From NCBI GenBank assembly GCA_039029455.1, contig JBCCGE010000004.1, positions 1 through 64,000 on the forward strand: a stretch of 64,000 nucleotides of DNA, given 5' to 3'. The position numbers and the translations under genes are program-made. The first letter of the stretch is position 1; every line of letters begins with the position of its first letter. Under the pieces are notes generated by a model. That model searched no databases, had not been told where the DNA came from, and saw only the letters and a program-made list of their open reading frames with translations. Below, piece by piece: positions 8,602 through 17,529 of this stretch. This DNA comes from JBCCGE01 sp039029455. Its GTDB lineage: Bacteria; Pseudomonadota; Gammaproteobacteria; Arenicellales; Poriferihabitantaceae.

Positions 8602-9363
8602 ATGCCACTGTTGCACCCAGACGATCCCGGACCTTTCTCAGTTCATCAGCCTAATCTGAAGAGCCCGCTGCTGATCAGTTGTGATCATGCCGGCTCAAAA
8701 ATTCCGTCAGCATTGGGTAATCTTGGCTTGAATCCAACGGATCTGCAGCGACATATAGCCTACGATATAGGTGCGGAACAAGTGGCAATTGCACTTGCAA
8801 AACACTTTTCATGTCCGCTGATCTGCGGGGTGTACTCTCGATTGGTAGTGGACCTGAATCGTCATCCAAACGACCCGAGCATTATGCCCGCCGTTAGTGA
8901 TGGAACGGCAGTCCCGGCGAATGCGAACCTTTCTGCAAGCGCGGTCGAGACCAGACTTAACGAAATTTTCCGGCCCTATCATCAGGCTCACGGCAAACTG
9001 GTAACTGCCGCCAAAGCGCAGTTCAAACGGCCGGTCATTTTTTCGGTTCACAGTTTTACCCCAACGATGAACGGGAAGGACAGACCCTGGCACTATGGCG
9101 TATTGTGGGATCGGGACGAGGATCTCGCGGTCCGAGTGATACGACAGCTCGGAATGCTGACGCATCGAGTTGTTGGAGACAATCAACCCTATACTGCAGC
9201 GTCGCCACGAGGCTATTCACTCGATGTGCACGCACTGGCGAATGATGTCGAAATTCTCATTCTCGAGATTCGTCAGGACCTTATCAGCGATGCTCCAGGT
9301 CGAGCTGCTATCGTCGATGAGCTTGTGTCGTCTCTGGGTCCTGTATTCGAAACGCTCACATAA
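8602..9363 (+). CDS. N-formylglutamate amidohydrolase-family protein
   Basis: A 253-aa member of the N-formylglutamate amidohydrolase (HutG-like, COG3931) family, predicted metal-dependent amidases. Typical segments are SCDHAGSKIP near the N terminus, the DIGAEQVA helix, YSRLVVDLNR and a later VHSFTP motif, with metal-binding Asp and His residues conserved. No histidine-utilisation genes are nearby, so involvement in histidine breakdown is not supported by context. It is transcribed divergently from the DMT exporter with at most 36 bases between start codons. Confidence 0.8.
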   Translation: MPLLHPDDPGPFSVHQPNLKSPLLISCDHAGSKIPSALGNLGLNPTDLQRHIAYDIGAEQVAIALAKHFSCPLICGVYSRLVVDLNRHPNDPSIMPAVSDGTAVPANANLSASAVETRLNEIFRPYHQAHGKLVTAAKAQFKRPVIFSVHSFTPTMNGKDRPWHYGVLWDRDEDLAVRVIRQLGMLTHRVVGDNQPYTAASPRGYSLDVHALANDVEILILEIRQDLISDAPGRAAIVDELVSSLGPVFETLT

Positions 9364-9450
9364 ACCCGTCTAATTCCCGGAATTACGAATAGTCGTTCGA
9401 GTCATAGAGTTCACTGGACTAAACTCATATCTAAAACCGGACTGCATAAA

Positions 9451-10122
9451 ATGAAACTGATTATTGGCAACTACACCTATTCGACATGGTCAATGCGACC
9501 CTGGTTTTACATCGACCATCATAATCTGCCAGTAGAAATAGAGCGGCACTGCCTGTTCACTGACGAGACTCTTGGCATGCTCGATCAGCACTTTTCGGGA
9601 GGAAAGGTCCCTCTGTTGCTGGACGGTGAGGTCGAAGTCTGGGATACACTGGCCATTCTGGAAACCCTCGCGGAACGCTTCCCGAAACACCGTGGTTGGC
9701 CTGAAGATTCGGTCGCCCGCTCTGTGGCTCGATCAGTGTCGGCAGAGATGCATTCCAGTTTTGGCAGTATGCGCAACGATATGCCGATGAACTGCAAAAA
9801 GTATTTCCCTGATTTTGCATTCAGCGATGCCACTTCGCGAGATATCCACAGAATAGATGACATCTGGCGCTACTGCCGAAAGAAATTTGGAGCTGAGGGT
9901 CCCTGGCTTTTTGGCGATTTTTCGATTGCCGACGCGATGTATGCGCCAGTGGTCATGCGTTTTAGAAGTTTCCCGGTGACAGTGTCCGACACCTCCGCTG
10001 AATACATGCAAACTGTATTGTCATCGGGCAGCGTGCGGAACTGGTTGCAACTCTCCGATAGCGAAACAGAAGTGCTGCCTGAAGACGAGATTGACTGGCC
10101 CTCCGTACCTTTGCAAAGCTGA
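9451..10122 (+). CDS. Glutathione S-transferase family protein
   Basis: A 223-aa GST-fold protein: an N-terminal thioredoxin-like domain (residues 1-80, with NYTYSTWSMRPWFYI around the glutathione site, cis-Pro in KVPLLL and the WDTLAILETLAERFP helix) and an all-helical C-terminal domain (GPWLFGDFSIADAMYAPVVMRF). The N-capping motif FSIADAM is preserved. A Ser or Cys in the STWSMRPW segment may activate the thiol. The substrate is unknown. It precedes aroC with about 75 bases between. Confidence 0.85.
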   Translation: MKLIIGNYTYSTWSMRPWFYIDHHNLPVEIERHCLFTDETLGMLDQHFSGGKVPLLLDGEVEVWDTLAILETLAERFPKHRGWPEDSVARSVARSVSAEMHSSFGSMRNDMPMNCKKYFPDFAFSDATSRDIHRIDDIWRYCRKKFGAEGPWLFGDFSIADAMYAPVVMRFRSFPVTVSDTSAEYMQTVLSSGSVRNWLQLSDSETEVLPEDEIDWPSVPLQS

Positions 10123-10197
10123 TTGACTCGGCGCTACCGGCTCGAATTCAACTCAAGTTCTTGTACAATTGGCGCCCAATTTATTCCGGTAATTCAA

Positions 10198-11259
10198 GTG
10201 GCGGGCAACAGTTTTGGCGACATGTTTCGCGTAACAACGTTTGGCGAAAGCCATGGCGCTGCGCTGGGAGCCGTGGTCGATGGTTGCCCACCCGGTTTGA
10301 CACTATCGACGGACGATCTGCAAACCGATCTGGATCGTCGCAAGCCCGGCCAATCCAGATTCACCACACAGCGTCGTGAAGATGACCGTGTAGAAATTCT
10401 GTCGGGCGTTTTCGAGGGCGTGACAACAGGAACCCCGATCGGCCTGATCGTCCACAATCAGGATCAGCGGTCAAGGGACTACAATAAAATCAAGGACCGA
10501 TTCAGACCGGGGCATGCGGACTTCACGTATCAGGCCAAATACGGCCTCCGTGACTACCGCGGTGGTGGTCGGTCATCGGCGCGGGAAACAACGATGCGGG
10601 TCGCGGCGGGAGGCATCGCAAAAAAATACCTCAGCGAGAATTTTGGGGTCAGCGTACGTGCCTGTATCGATCAGATTGGACCGAAGTTGATTGCGGTAAA
10701 AGACTGGTCGCAGGTCAATAAAAATCCATTTTTTGTTGCCGATGTGGACGCGATTGAAGAACTGGAGTCTTTGATTACGCAGACACGGCGGCAGGGCGAC
10801 TCGGTCGGTGCCGGAGTGTATGCGGAGGCGTGCGGAGTACCAGCAGGCTGGGGTGAGCCCGTGTTTGATCGACTCGATGCTGATCTCGCCAAAGCCATGT
10901 TATGCATCAATGCTGCAAAAGGTATAGAAATCGGTGAAGGCTTTCGCAGTATCGGACAACTTGGCTCAGAGCATCGGGATCTGATCTCTGAAACCGGATT
11001 TGAGAGCAATCACTCCGGGGGCATACTGGGCGGCATTTCCAGTGGTCAGGACATCAGGCTCAGGGTGGCATTCAAACCGACATCGAGTATTCAGGTGCCC
11101 GGGAAAACGGTGGATCTCGAAAATCAGGAGGTTGATATTGTGACTACCGGGCGCCACGACCCCTGTGTTGGCATCCGAGCGGTGCCGATCGTCGAGGCCA
11201 TGATCGCGCTGACTTTGATGGAACATGCGTTGCGAGACCGGGGGCAGATTGCGCGCTAG
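10198..11259 (+). CDS. aroC: Chorismate synthase
   Basis: AroC makes chorismate from EPSP with reduced FMN, the last common step of aromatic synthesis. Signatures are FRVTTFGESHG at the N terminus, the RPGHADFTYQAKYG segment, RGGGRSSARETTMRVAAG, and SNHSGGILGGISSG. The GTG at 10198 was chosen because it gives the family's usual N terminus (AGNSFGDMFRV) and 353 aa; a longer ORF extends upstream to the end of the GST gene without homology. It feeds the Trp branch, whose genes trpD and trpBA lie on either side several kb away. Confidence 0.96.
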   Translation: MAGNSFGDMFRVTTFGESHGAALGAVVDGCPPGLTLSTDDLQTDLDRRKPGQSRFTTQRREDDRVEILSGVFEGVTTGTPIGLIVHNQDQRSRDYNKIKDRFRPGHADFTYQAKYGLRDYRGGGRSSARETTMRVAAGGIAKKYLSENFGVSVRACIDQIGPKLIAVKDWSQVNKNPFFVADVDAIEELESLITQTRRQGDSVGAGVYAEACGVPAGWGEPVFDRLDADLAKAMLCINAAKGIEIGEGFRSIGQLGSEHRDLISETGFESNHSGGILGGISSGQDIRLRVAFKPTSSIQVPGKTVDLENQEVDIVTTGRHDPCVGIRAVPIVEAMIALTLMEHALRDRGQIAR

Positions 11260-11341
11260 CGGTCTGCCGCATGTGAAGTCAATCTGGTATGGGCGGTCAG
11301 TATGATATTATTAACAGCTTATTTTTAGCGTTTGCGGATTT

Positions 11342-12742
11342 ATGAGCGCTCAAACTCTTTATGACAAGCTCTGGGCTCAGCACGTCGTCACGAGTGAAGC
11401 CGATGGTACAGACCTGATCTATATCGATCGGCATCTGGTGCACGAGGTTACATCACCTCAGGCCTTCGAAGGACTGCATCTGGCAAAACGCCAGCCATGG
11501 CGTAAAGACACCATGCTCGCGGTCCCGGATCACAATGTACCCACGACAACGGACAGCGCAGAAATCGATGACCCGGTTTCGCGCCTGCAGGTTGAGACTC
11601 TCGACCAGAATTGTCGGCACTTTGGCGTTACGGAATTCGGGATGGCAGATCCCAGGCAGGGTATTGTTCACGTCATCGGCCCCGAACAGGGCGCCACTTT
11701 GCCCGGCATGACCATCGTCTGTGGCGATTCGCATACCTCCACCCATGGTGCTTTCGGTGCGCTCGCTTTCGGTATCGGTACGTCCGAAGTTGAGCATGTG
11801 ATGGCAACACAATGTCTGATCCAGAAAAAATCCAGAAACATGCGTATCTGGTTCGAAGGTGATATGGCTCCCGGTATCACGGCCAAAGACCTTGTTCTGG
11901 CGCTGATTGGTCGCATTGGTACAGCTGGAGGAACCGGCTACGCGATGGAGTTCGCGGGTCCTGCCATTGAAGCGCTTTCGATTGAGGGTCGCATGACAAT
12001 GTGTAATATGGCAATCGAAGCCGGTGCGCGTGCCGGAATGATTGCGGTGGATCAAATCACCATCGATTACATGCAGGGGCGCCCCTATGCACCTGCCGGA
12101 GGCGAATGGGAAATGGCAGTTGCGGCCTGGCAGGATTTGCATACCGATGAGGGCGCCCATTTCGATGAAGAAATTACAATTGACGTATCGATATTGTCCC
12201 CTCAGATTACATGGGGCACCTCGCCTGAAATGGTGACTGACATCGATGGGTGGGTGCCGGACCCCGCAGAGATGGAAGACCCGGTGAAGAAGGAGGGAAC
12301 TGAACGAGCGCTTGAATACATGGGTCTCGAGGCCAATACGCCGATGACGAATATCATGCTTGACAAGGTGTTTATAGGCTCCTGCACAAACAGCCGGATC
12401 GAGGATTTGCGCGCGGCTGCGGCGGTCGCTAAAGGTAAAAAAGTTGCCGACAATATAAAACTCGCACTCTTTGTCCCGGGTTCGGGGCTGGTGAAACGAC
12501 AGGCTGAATCAGAGGGCTTGCATCAGGTCTTCATTGATGCAGGATTTGAATGGCGAAATCCCGGCTGTTCCATGTGTCTGGCGATGAATGCCGATCGTCT
12601 GGCTGCCGGCGAGCGCTGCGCATCGACCTCAAATCGAAATTTCGAAGGTCGTCAGGGGCAGGGCGGTCGCACCCATCTGGTTTCTCCTGCCATGGCTGCT
12701 GCGGCGGCGTGCGCGGGGCATTTTACAGACATTCGAGGGTAG
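11342..12742 (+). CDS. leuC: 3-isopropylmalate dehydratase large subunit
   Basis: LeuC is the iron-sulfur subunit of isopropylmalate isomerase in leucine biosynthesis. The cluster ligands are visible as SCTNSR (Cys at about 347) and NPGCSMCLAMN (two Cys near 408-411). The N terminus YDKLWAQHVV and the GDSHTSTHGAFGALAFGIGTSEVEH segment are diagnostic of LeuC rather than aconitase. Length 466 aa is normal. leuD follows only 4 bases after its stop. No leuA or leuB lies next to it. Confidence 0.97.
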   Translation: MSAQTLYDKLWAQHVVTSEADGTDLIYIDRHLVHEVTSPQAFEGLHLAKRQPWRKDTMLAVPDHNVPTTTDSAEIDDPVSRLQVETLDQNCRHFGVTEFGMADPRQGIVHVIGPEQGATLPGMTIVCGDSHTSTHGAFGALAFGIGTSEVEHVMATQCLIQKKSRNMRIWFEGDMAPGITAKDLVLALIGRIGTAGGTGYAMEFAGPAIEALSIEGRMTMCNMAIEAGARAGMIAVDQITIDYMQGRPYAPAGGEWEMAVAAWQDLHTDEGAHFDEEITIDVSILSPQITWGTSPEMVTDIDGWVPDPAEMEDPVKKEGTERALEYMGLEANTPMTNIMLDKVFIGSCTNSRIEDLRAAAAVAKGKKVADNIKLALFVPGSGLVKRQAESEGLHQVFIDAGFEWRNPGCSMCLAMNADRLAAGERCASTSNRNFEGRQGQGGRTHLVSPAMAAAAACAGHFTDIRG

Positions 12743-12746
12743 CACA

Positions 12747-13388
12747 GTGCGGGCTTTTACTCTGCTGGATGGTCTGGTGGTGCCGCTGGATCGCGCAAAC
12801 GTAGACACCGATGCGATCATTCCGAAACAGTTCCTGAAATCCGTCAAAAAGTCCGGCTTCGGCCCTAATCTTTTTGATGAATGGCGGTATCTCGATCACG
12901 GTGAGCCCGGTAAATCAAATGAGGGTCGGCCCCTCAACGAAGATTTCGTGTTGAATCTGGATCGATTTCAGGGTGCCGAGATCCTGCTCGCGCGCGAGAA
13001 TTTCGGCTGTGGCTCGTCTCGGGAACACGCTCCGTGGGCACTTCTGGACTATGGATTCAGATGTATTTTGGCGCCGAGCTTTGCCGACATTTTCTATAAC
13101 AATTGCTTCAAAAATGGTATATTACCTATTGTTTTAGATGAGAAAGTCATCGACAACCTGTTCCAGAAGGTAGAACAAAAACCGGGTTTTCGATTGGTTG
13201 TTGATCTCGAAAGTCAGAATATCACGTTGCCGGATGGCGACACTCTGGCATTCGAGGTTGAGCCATTCCGGCGGCACTGTCTCCTGAACGGTCTCGATGA
13301 CATTGGGCTGACACTTGAAAAGTCCGATCTGATAAGACAGTACGAGCAGAGAAGGAAAGCTGAGGCGCCCTGGTTGTTTCGCGTGTAA
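12747..13388 (+). CDS. leuD: 3-isopropylmalate dehydratase small subunit
   Basis: LeuD is the swivelling-domain partner of LeuC. It begins MRAFTLLDGLVVPLDRANVDTD and contains the substrate-binding NFGCGSSREHAPWAL motif and the FADIFYNNCFKNG segment. Length 213 aa fits proteobacterial LeuD. The GTG at 12747 lies 4 bases after leuC and gives the standard N terminus; a longer frame inside leuC is a shadow. In many gammaproteobacteria leuB and asd follow leuD; here the next gene is fimV. Confidence 0.96.
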   Translation: MRAFTLLDGLVVPLDRANVDTDAIIPKQFLKSVKKSGFGPNLFDEWRYLDHGEPGKSNEGRPLNEDFVLNLDRFQGAEILLARENFGCGSSREHAPWALLDYGFRCILAPSFADIFYNNCFKNGILPIVLDEKVIDNLFQKVEQKPGFRLVVDLESQNITLPDGDTLAFEVEPFRRHCLLNGLDDIGLTLEKSDLIRQYEQRRKAEAPWLFRV

Positions 13389-13648
13389 CCGCCCGACAAT
13401 CAAACATTCCTGCATTGGGGGAAGGCTGTTGGGCGAATCGGGTTCTCGGGTTTTTGGAAACTCAGTGTTTTCAGGCCTGAACTTATGATACGTCCTCCGG
13501 GACCGGTCCTCACGCTTTATCTTTTAATCTGCAGAGCCAACGCTAGTTATATGGGGGATGTTCCCATCTGAATAAGGCAGTCGGTCGCCGGCAGTGTGAG
13601 AGGACTGAGCGCGATCGACACGCCTGAATCGCAGGGTAGACAACTATT

Positions 13649-16630
13649 ATGATAACAATCTTGAATAACGTACGCTCGATGGTTGAACCGCAACCGCTTT
13701 TCAGGGCCGGACGCCGTCTTGACTCCGTTAACCCTGGGGGCCGTGTGTTTGCAGCCCTACTTCTGGTCGGGAGCCTGATCATTCCGCACAGTGCCTTTGC
13801 CGTCAGTCTTGGCACGTTGTCCGTTAATTCTCAGCTTGGACAGCCGCTTGATCTGGAAGTCGAGCTTAACTCGGTAGACGATGGTGAACTGGCAACAATG
13901 ACGGTAGGGCTGGCCAGCCGATCCGATTTTGCCAGAGCCGGGGTTCCCTATCCCCAGTCTGCGGCATTTCTGAAATTCGATATTATTCCGGGCACGTCTG
14001 GCGATTATTTTGTCTCGATCAGCTCGGACAACCCGATAAATGACACCTTTTTGCACATTCTGCTTTCGGCCCAGTGGGCGGGCGGTAAGGTGGTCAGAGA
14101 ATACACCGCTTTGCTCGATCCACCGCTCTACAGCGGCGATTCAGCAGCAACGGTCAACGTTCCAACCACCGATAGCCCGAGCGAACAGGTGGCCTCAGAA
14201 GCAATCGGTGTTGAACCGGTCGACGACAGTCAGGAGGAACCCGCAGGCACCACTGGGGGACCCGAGGGGACGGTTACGGTGCAGCGCGGCGACACACTTT
14301 CGTCGATTGTGTCGGGACTCAACAGGCCTTCGAGTGTCACCATGTTTCAGGGTCTGACTGCGATTCAGAACGCCAATCCCGATGCATTTATAAATGGCAA
14401 CATGAATCGACTGCGCGAAGGTGCGGTTTTACAGATCCCCTCTTTCGACGATATGGCTGCGCTGGGTCAGGCTCAGGCGACCCGTAATTTTGCGAGTCAA
14501 CTGAACGAATACAATGATTTTCTGGCGAGAATCGGTGCGCTGGAACCCCCTGTAGTTGATGAAGCCGAAGAACCCGAGCAGGTTGAGCCTCTGGTGAGCG
14601 AGGATGTCGAGCCTCTGACGGCCGTTGAGGAAGAAGATATTGCCGCCGTCGAAGTCCCGGAAATTCCTCTGACTGATCTGTCAGAACTTGAAGAAGAAGG
14701 CGTTGAAGACGACGAGGCCCGATTAAGCATCGGACAGGAAACAGCTGAAGCACTCGACGGTATCGGTATTGATGATGTCAGTACCGAGCAGGTCGACGCG
14801 CTGCGAGATCAACTGGCAGAGCTCGATGCCTCATTACTCGCATCGGGTGTTGAAAGCGATGAGGTCAAATCAAGACTTGAGGCTATCCAGGCACAGGTTG
14901 AACGCGTATCCAGATTGCTCGATGTAGAAGATACCGGTCTCGCGTTAACTCAGGATGTTCTCTCAGAGACTGAGGACGATTTAATTGGATCTGACGATTC
15001 CGAAACCCCTGCAATTGAGGCGGGTGGCGAGTCTGAGCTTGTATCCACTGAAGCGGAAGTGGAAGCGGTTACAGATGAAGAGATTGTTGCTGCGGACGAT
15101 GAGTTGACGAGCAGTGAAACGTCTGCAACGGAAACTGAAACTGACGGGTCGGCAGCTGCTGAAGTTGCTGCAGTTGAAAATGCTGCGGATGACGTCGAAT
15201 CAGAAGAAACGGTGGAGGATGACACTCCAACACGTCAGGTTGTATCCGGATCCGGAATTCTTGATTCAGCGAAGGACATTCTGGGTGGCGCAACCGGGTT
15301 TTTAAGCAACAGCCTTGGATCGGTTGGCGGTGTGCTGTCATCAGTGTCTGACTATGCGCTCAAAGTTGCGGCCGGCCTGATTGCCCTGCTCGCAGGACTG
15401 TTTATTTATCGTCGCCGAAAATCGCGCCGAGAGTTTGAAGAAAGCATGCTCGACATCGAAAGCGAGCAGGTCACCGCAAATTCCGATCTGTCAGGCGCGT
15501 CACTGCAGCGGCTCAGTAAGTCGTCCGGAGTTGACCTGGCAAGTAGCGACAGTGCGCTCGAGCTGACCATCGGTGGTGGCATGTCTTTTCTCAGTGAAGA
15601 AGGTGTCACCGGTGTTGCAGAAGAAGAAAACGAGGTGATACAGGCTGGAGTCGTCGACCCGCTTGCTGAGGCGGATGTGTATCTGGCCTATGACCGCGAT
15701 GAGCAGGCGATTCAGGTACTGAAAGAGGCGTATGACAGTCATCCTGAGCGGGAAGAGCTTGCAGAAAAGCTTTTGGAGATTTATCACAAGCAGGATGATC
15801 GACGGGCTTTTGATGCGCTGGCGTCAGAACTGAGAAGTCGTATGGGTGCATCGCCTTCTTCCAGCTGGCATAAAGTAATGGACATGGGGCGTGAAATCAG
15901 CCCCGAAAACCCGATTTATCAGTCCGAGTCGGACACTGTCTCGTTCGATATGCCAGACATGCTGGAGCTGGACACCCCGGCCGAAGAGAATCCGCTTGTG
16001 GCCGACGAGAAACCTGAGGTCGGGCTCGCCGATGAGGGTATTTCTATTGAAGATTTCGATCTTGGTGATTCGGAGTCCAACGATACGGTCATCCGGGATC
16101 TGGACGAAGGTGATTTTGAAATGCCCGAAATCGAGGACGCCAAACCCGATCCGGTTGATGCCCCGACATTGAGCCAGATCATCCAGGCTGCCGAAGAGCG
16201 CGATCGACCTGTCGAGGAGGCATTGATTGCCAGTGTCGCTGCGGATGAGACGGAAACCGAAGATGAGGAGCTGGCGCTGCAGGATCTGGAGCTGAATCTT
16301 GGTGAAGATGAACTTGATCTTGAGATCAAGCCGGAAACAACCAAAGAAAAAGACTCACTGCAGTCCATTACCGGTGAAATCGGTGATGCAGTGGATATGA
16401 CCGACATTGACGCGCTTGACGAAGACTCATATCTCTCGGAGGCCAGCGAGCAATCCATCGGAAAACTTGAGCCTTATCATGAATCCGAGACTGCACTGGA
16501 ATTAGCCAAGGCATACATCGAGCTTGGTGAGAAAGATATTGCCAAAGGCTTCATTGAGGAAGTCATCAATGAAGGCAGTGATAAACAAAAAGAGAAGGCC
16601 GAGCAGCTGGTTAAAAGCCTGATCGACTGA
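13649..16630 (+). CDS. fimV: FimV-family polar landmark / motility protein
   Basis: A 993-aa FimV homologue, an inner-membrane peptidoglycan-binding hub for cell polarity and type IV pilus function. It has an N-terminal signal or anchor (about 30-50), the conserved periplasmic FimV domain starting VSLGTLSVNSQLGQPL (about 51-160), a LysM domain (about 208-262), a very acidic Glu/Asp/Ser-rich region, one transmembrane helix (about 568-588, followed by YRRRKSRRE) and a cytoplasmic part. That part holds a TPR-like segment near 670 and the conserved C-terminal FimV helix pair (about 944-992, ELAKAYIELGEKDIAKGF). The 260 bases upstream hold no recognisable gene. A terminator follows the stop. Confidence 0.93.
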   Translation: MITILNNVRSMVEPQPLFRAGRRLDSVNPGGRVFAALLLVGSLIIPHSAFAVSLGTLSVNSQLGQPLDLEVELNSVDDGELATMTVGLASRSDFARAGVPYPQSAAFLKFDIIPGTSGDYFVSISSDNPINDTFLHILLSAQWAGGKVVREYTALLDPPLYSGDSAATVNVPTTDSPSEQVASEAIGVEPVDDSQEEPAGTTGGPEGTVTVQRGDTLSSIVSGLNRPSSVTMFQGLTAIQNANPDAFINGNMNRLREGAVLQIPSFDDMAALGQAQATRNFASQLNEYNDFLARIGALEPPVVDEAEEPEQVEPLVSEDVEPLTAVEEEDIAAVEVPEIPLTDLSELEEEGVEDDEARLSIGQETAEALDGIGIDDVSTEQVDALRDQLAELDASLLASGVESDEVKSRLEAIQAQVERVSRLLDVEDTGLALTQDVLSETEDDLIGSDDSETPAIEAGGESELVSTEAEVEAVTDEEIVAADDELTSSETSATETETDGSAAAEVAAVENAADDVESEETVEDDTPTRQVVSGSGILDSAKDILGGATGFLSNSLGSVGGVLSSVSDYALKVAAGLIALLAGLFIYRRRKSRREFEESMLDIESEQVTANSDLSGASLQRLSKSSGVDLASSDSALELTIGGGMSFLSEEGVTGVAEEENEVIQAGVVDPLAEADVYLAYDRDEQAIQVLKEAYDSHPEREELAEKLLEIYHKQDDRRAFDALASELRSRMGASPSSSWHKVMDMGREISPENPIYQSESDTVSFDMPDMLELDTPAEENPLVADEKPEVGLADEGISIEDFDLGDSESNDTVIRDLDEGDFEMPEIEDAKPDPVDAPTLSQIIQAAEERDRPVEEALIASVAADETETEDEELALQDLELNLGEDELDLEIKPETTKEKDSLQSITGEIGDAVDMTDIDALDEDSYLSEASEQSIGKLEPYHESETALELAKAYIELGEKDIAKGFIEEVINEGSDKQKEKAEQLVKSLID

Positions 16631-16646
16631 AGATTTCACCAGACTC

Positions 16647-16683
16647 ATAAAAAAGCCGGGAGCATTGCTTCCGGCTTTTTTTG
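16647..16683. terminator. Bidirectional intrinsic terminator between fimV and trpA
   Basis: A GC-rich stem (GCCGGGAGC / GCTTCCGGC, loop ATT) is flanked by an A-run on the left and seven Ts on the right. It can therefore stop transcription of fimV on the plus strand and of trpBA on the minus strand, whose genes converge here. Confidence 0.85.
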
Positions 16684-16710
16684 TGATTTGGCGTACGTGA
16701 ACGAAATCAG

Positions 16711-17529
16711 CTACCGGGTTCCGGCCGCCAGTTCTTCCGTGAACGACAGAACAGCATGCACTATTGAGTCGGGGGCTGCTTTATTGTCGACGCCTTCCGC
16801 TATTTTATTGACGATCGCCGAGCCGACGACGACAGCATCTGCAGCTTTGGCGGTTTCTTTCACCTGCTCAACGGTCTTTATACCGAAACCGACCGCTACG
16901 GGTAAATCGGTGTGTTGTTTGATTCGATTTACAGCTTCGGCGACGTCGCTCTGAAGTGCTGATTTGGTTCCGGTGATTCCGGCAATTGAGACATAGTAAA
17001 CGAAGCCTGAACTGCGTTTCAGTACCACCTTGAGACGGTTTGCATCTGTGGTTGGCGTGGTCAACCGAATCCAATTAATGCCTGCGGTCAGACATGGATG
17101 ACACAACTCGTCGTCTTCCTCGGGGGGCAGGTCAACGATGATCAGTCCGTCTACACCCGCATCAATTGCATTTTGCAGAAAGTCCTGAACACCGAAACGA
17201 TGAATCGGGTTGTAGTAGCCCATCAGAACAATTGGCGTCTCATCGTCATTCTGACGGAATGAGCGAACCATATCGAGGGTTTTTCTCAGAGTGGCGCCGT
17301 TATCAAGCGCACGAATGTTTGCTGCCTGAATCGCCGGACCATCGGCCATGGGGTCAGAAAAGGGCATCCCAAGTTCGATGATATCCACACCTGCGGCAGG
17401 CAGCCCTTGCAGTATCCTGGACGAGGTCTCGAGATCTGGGTCACCAGCTGTAATGAACGTTACAAATGCCGAGTGTCCGGATGCTTTTAGCTTTTCGAAG
17501 CGAGTCTGCAGTCGCTGGGACAGGCTCAT
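16711..17529 (-). CDS. trpA: Tryptophan synthase alpha subunit
   Basis: TrpA cleaves indole-3-glycerol phosphate and passes indole to TrpB. The catalytic Glu52 and Asp63 are in IELGMPFSDPMADGP, and the phosphate-binding end has VAVGFGIKTVEQV and ADAVVVGSAIV. Length 272 aa. The ATG at 17529 overlaps the trpB stop by four bases (ATGA), so the frame that extends further upstream is not used. Translational coupling with trpB is expected. Confidence 0.96.
   Translation of the reverse strand: MSLSQRLQTRFEKLKASGHSAFVTFITAGDPDLETSSRILQGLPAAGVDIIELGMPFSDPMADGPAIQAANIRALDNGATLRKTLDMVRSFRQNDDETPIVLMGYYNPIHRFGVQDFLQNAIDAGVDGLIIVDLPPEEDDELCHPCLTAGINWIRLTTPTTDANRLKVVLKRSSGFVYYVSIAGITGTKSALQSDVAEAVNRIKQHTDLPVAVGFGIKTVEQVKETAKAADAVVVGSAIVNKIAEGVDNKAAPDSIVHAVLSFTEELAAGTR

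Noticed and set aside
12588..12746. N-terminal extension of leuD inside leuC
   Set aside because: LeuD homologues start at the RAFTLLDG segment; the upstream frame is a shadow of the leuC end.
13389..13648. Possible stem (CGCCCGACA / TGTTGGGCG) after leuD
   Set aside because: The 9-bp stem has a loop of more than 20 bases and no clean T-run, so I do not call it a terminator. No gene is supported in these 260 bases.
15919..16458. 179-aa Ser-rich ORF on the minus strand
   Set aside because: It is the antisense shadow of the acidic, biased coding of fimV. The same goes for the minus-strand ORFs at 14497-15225.
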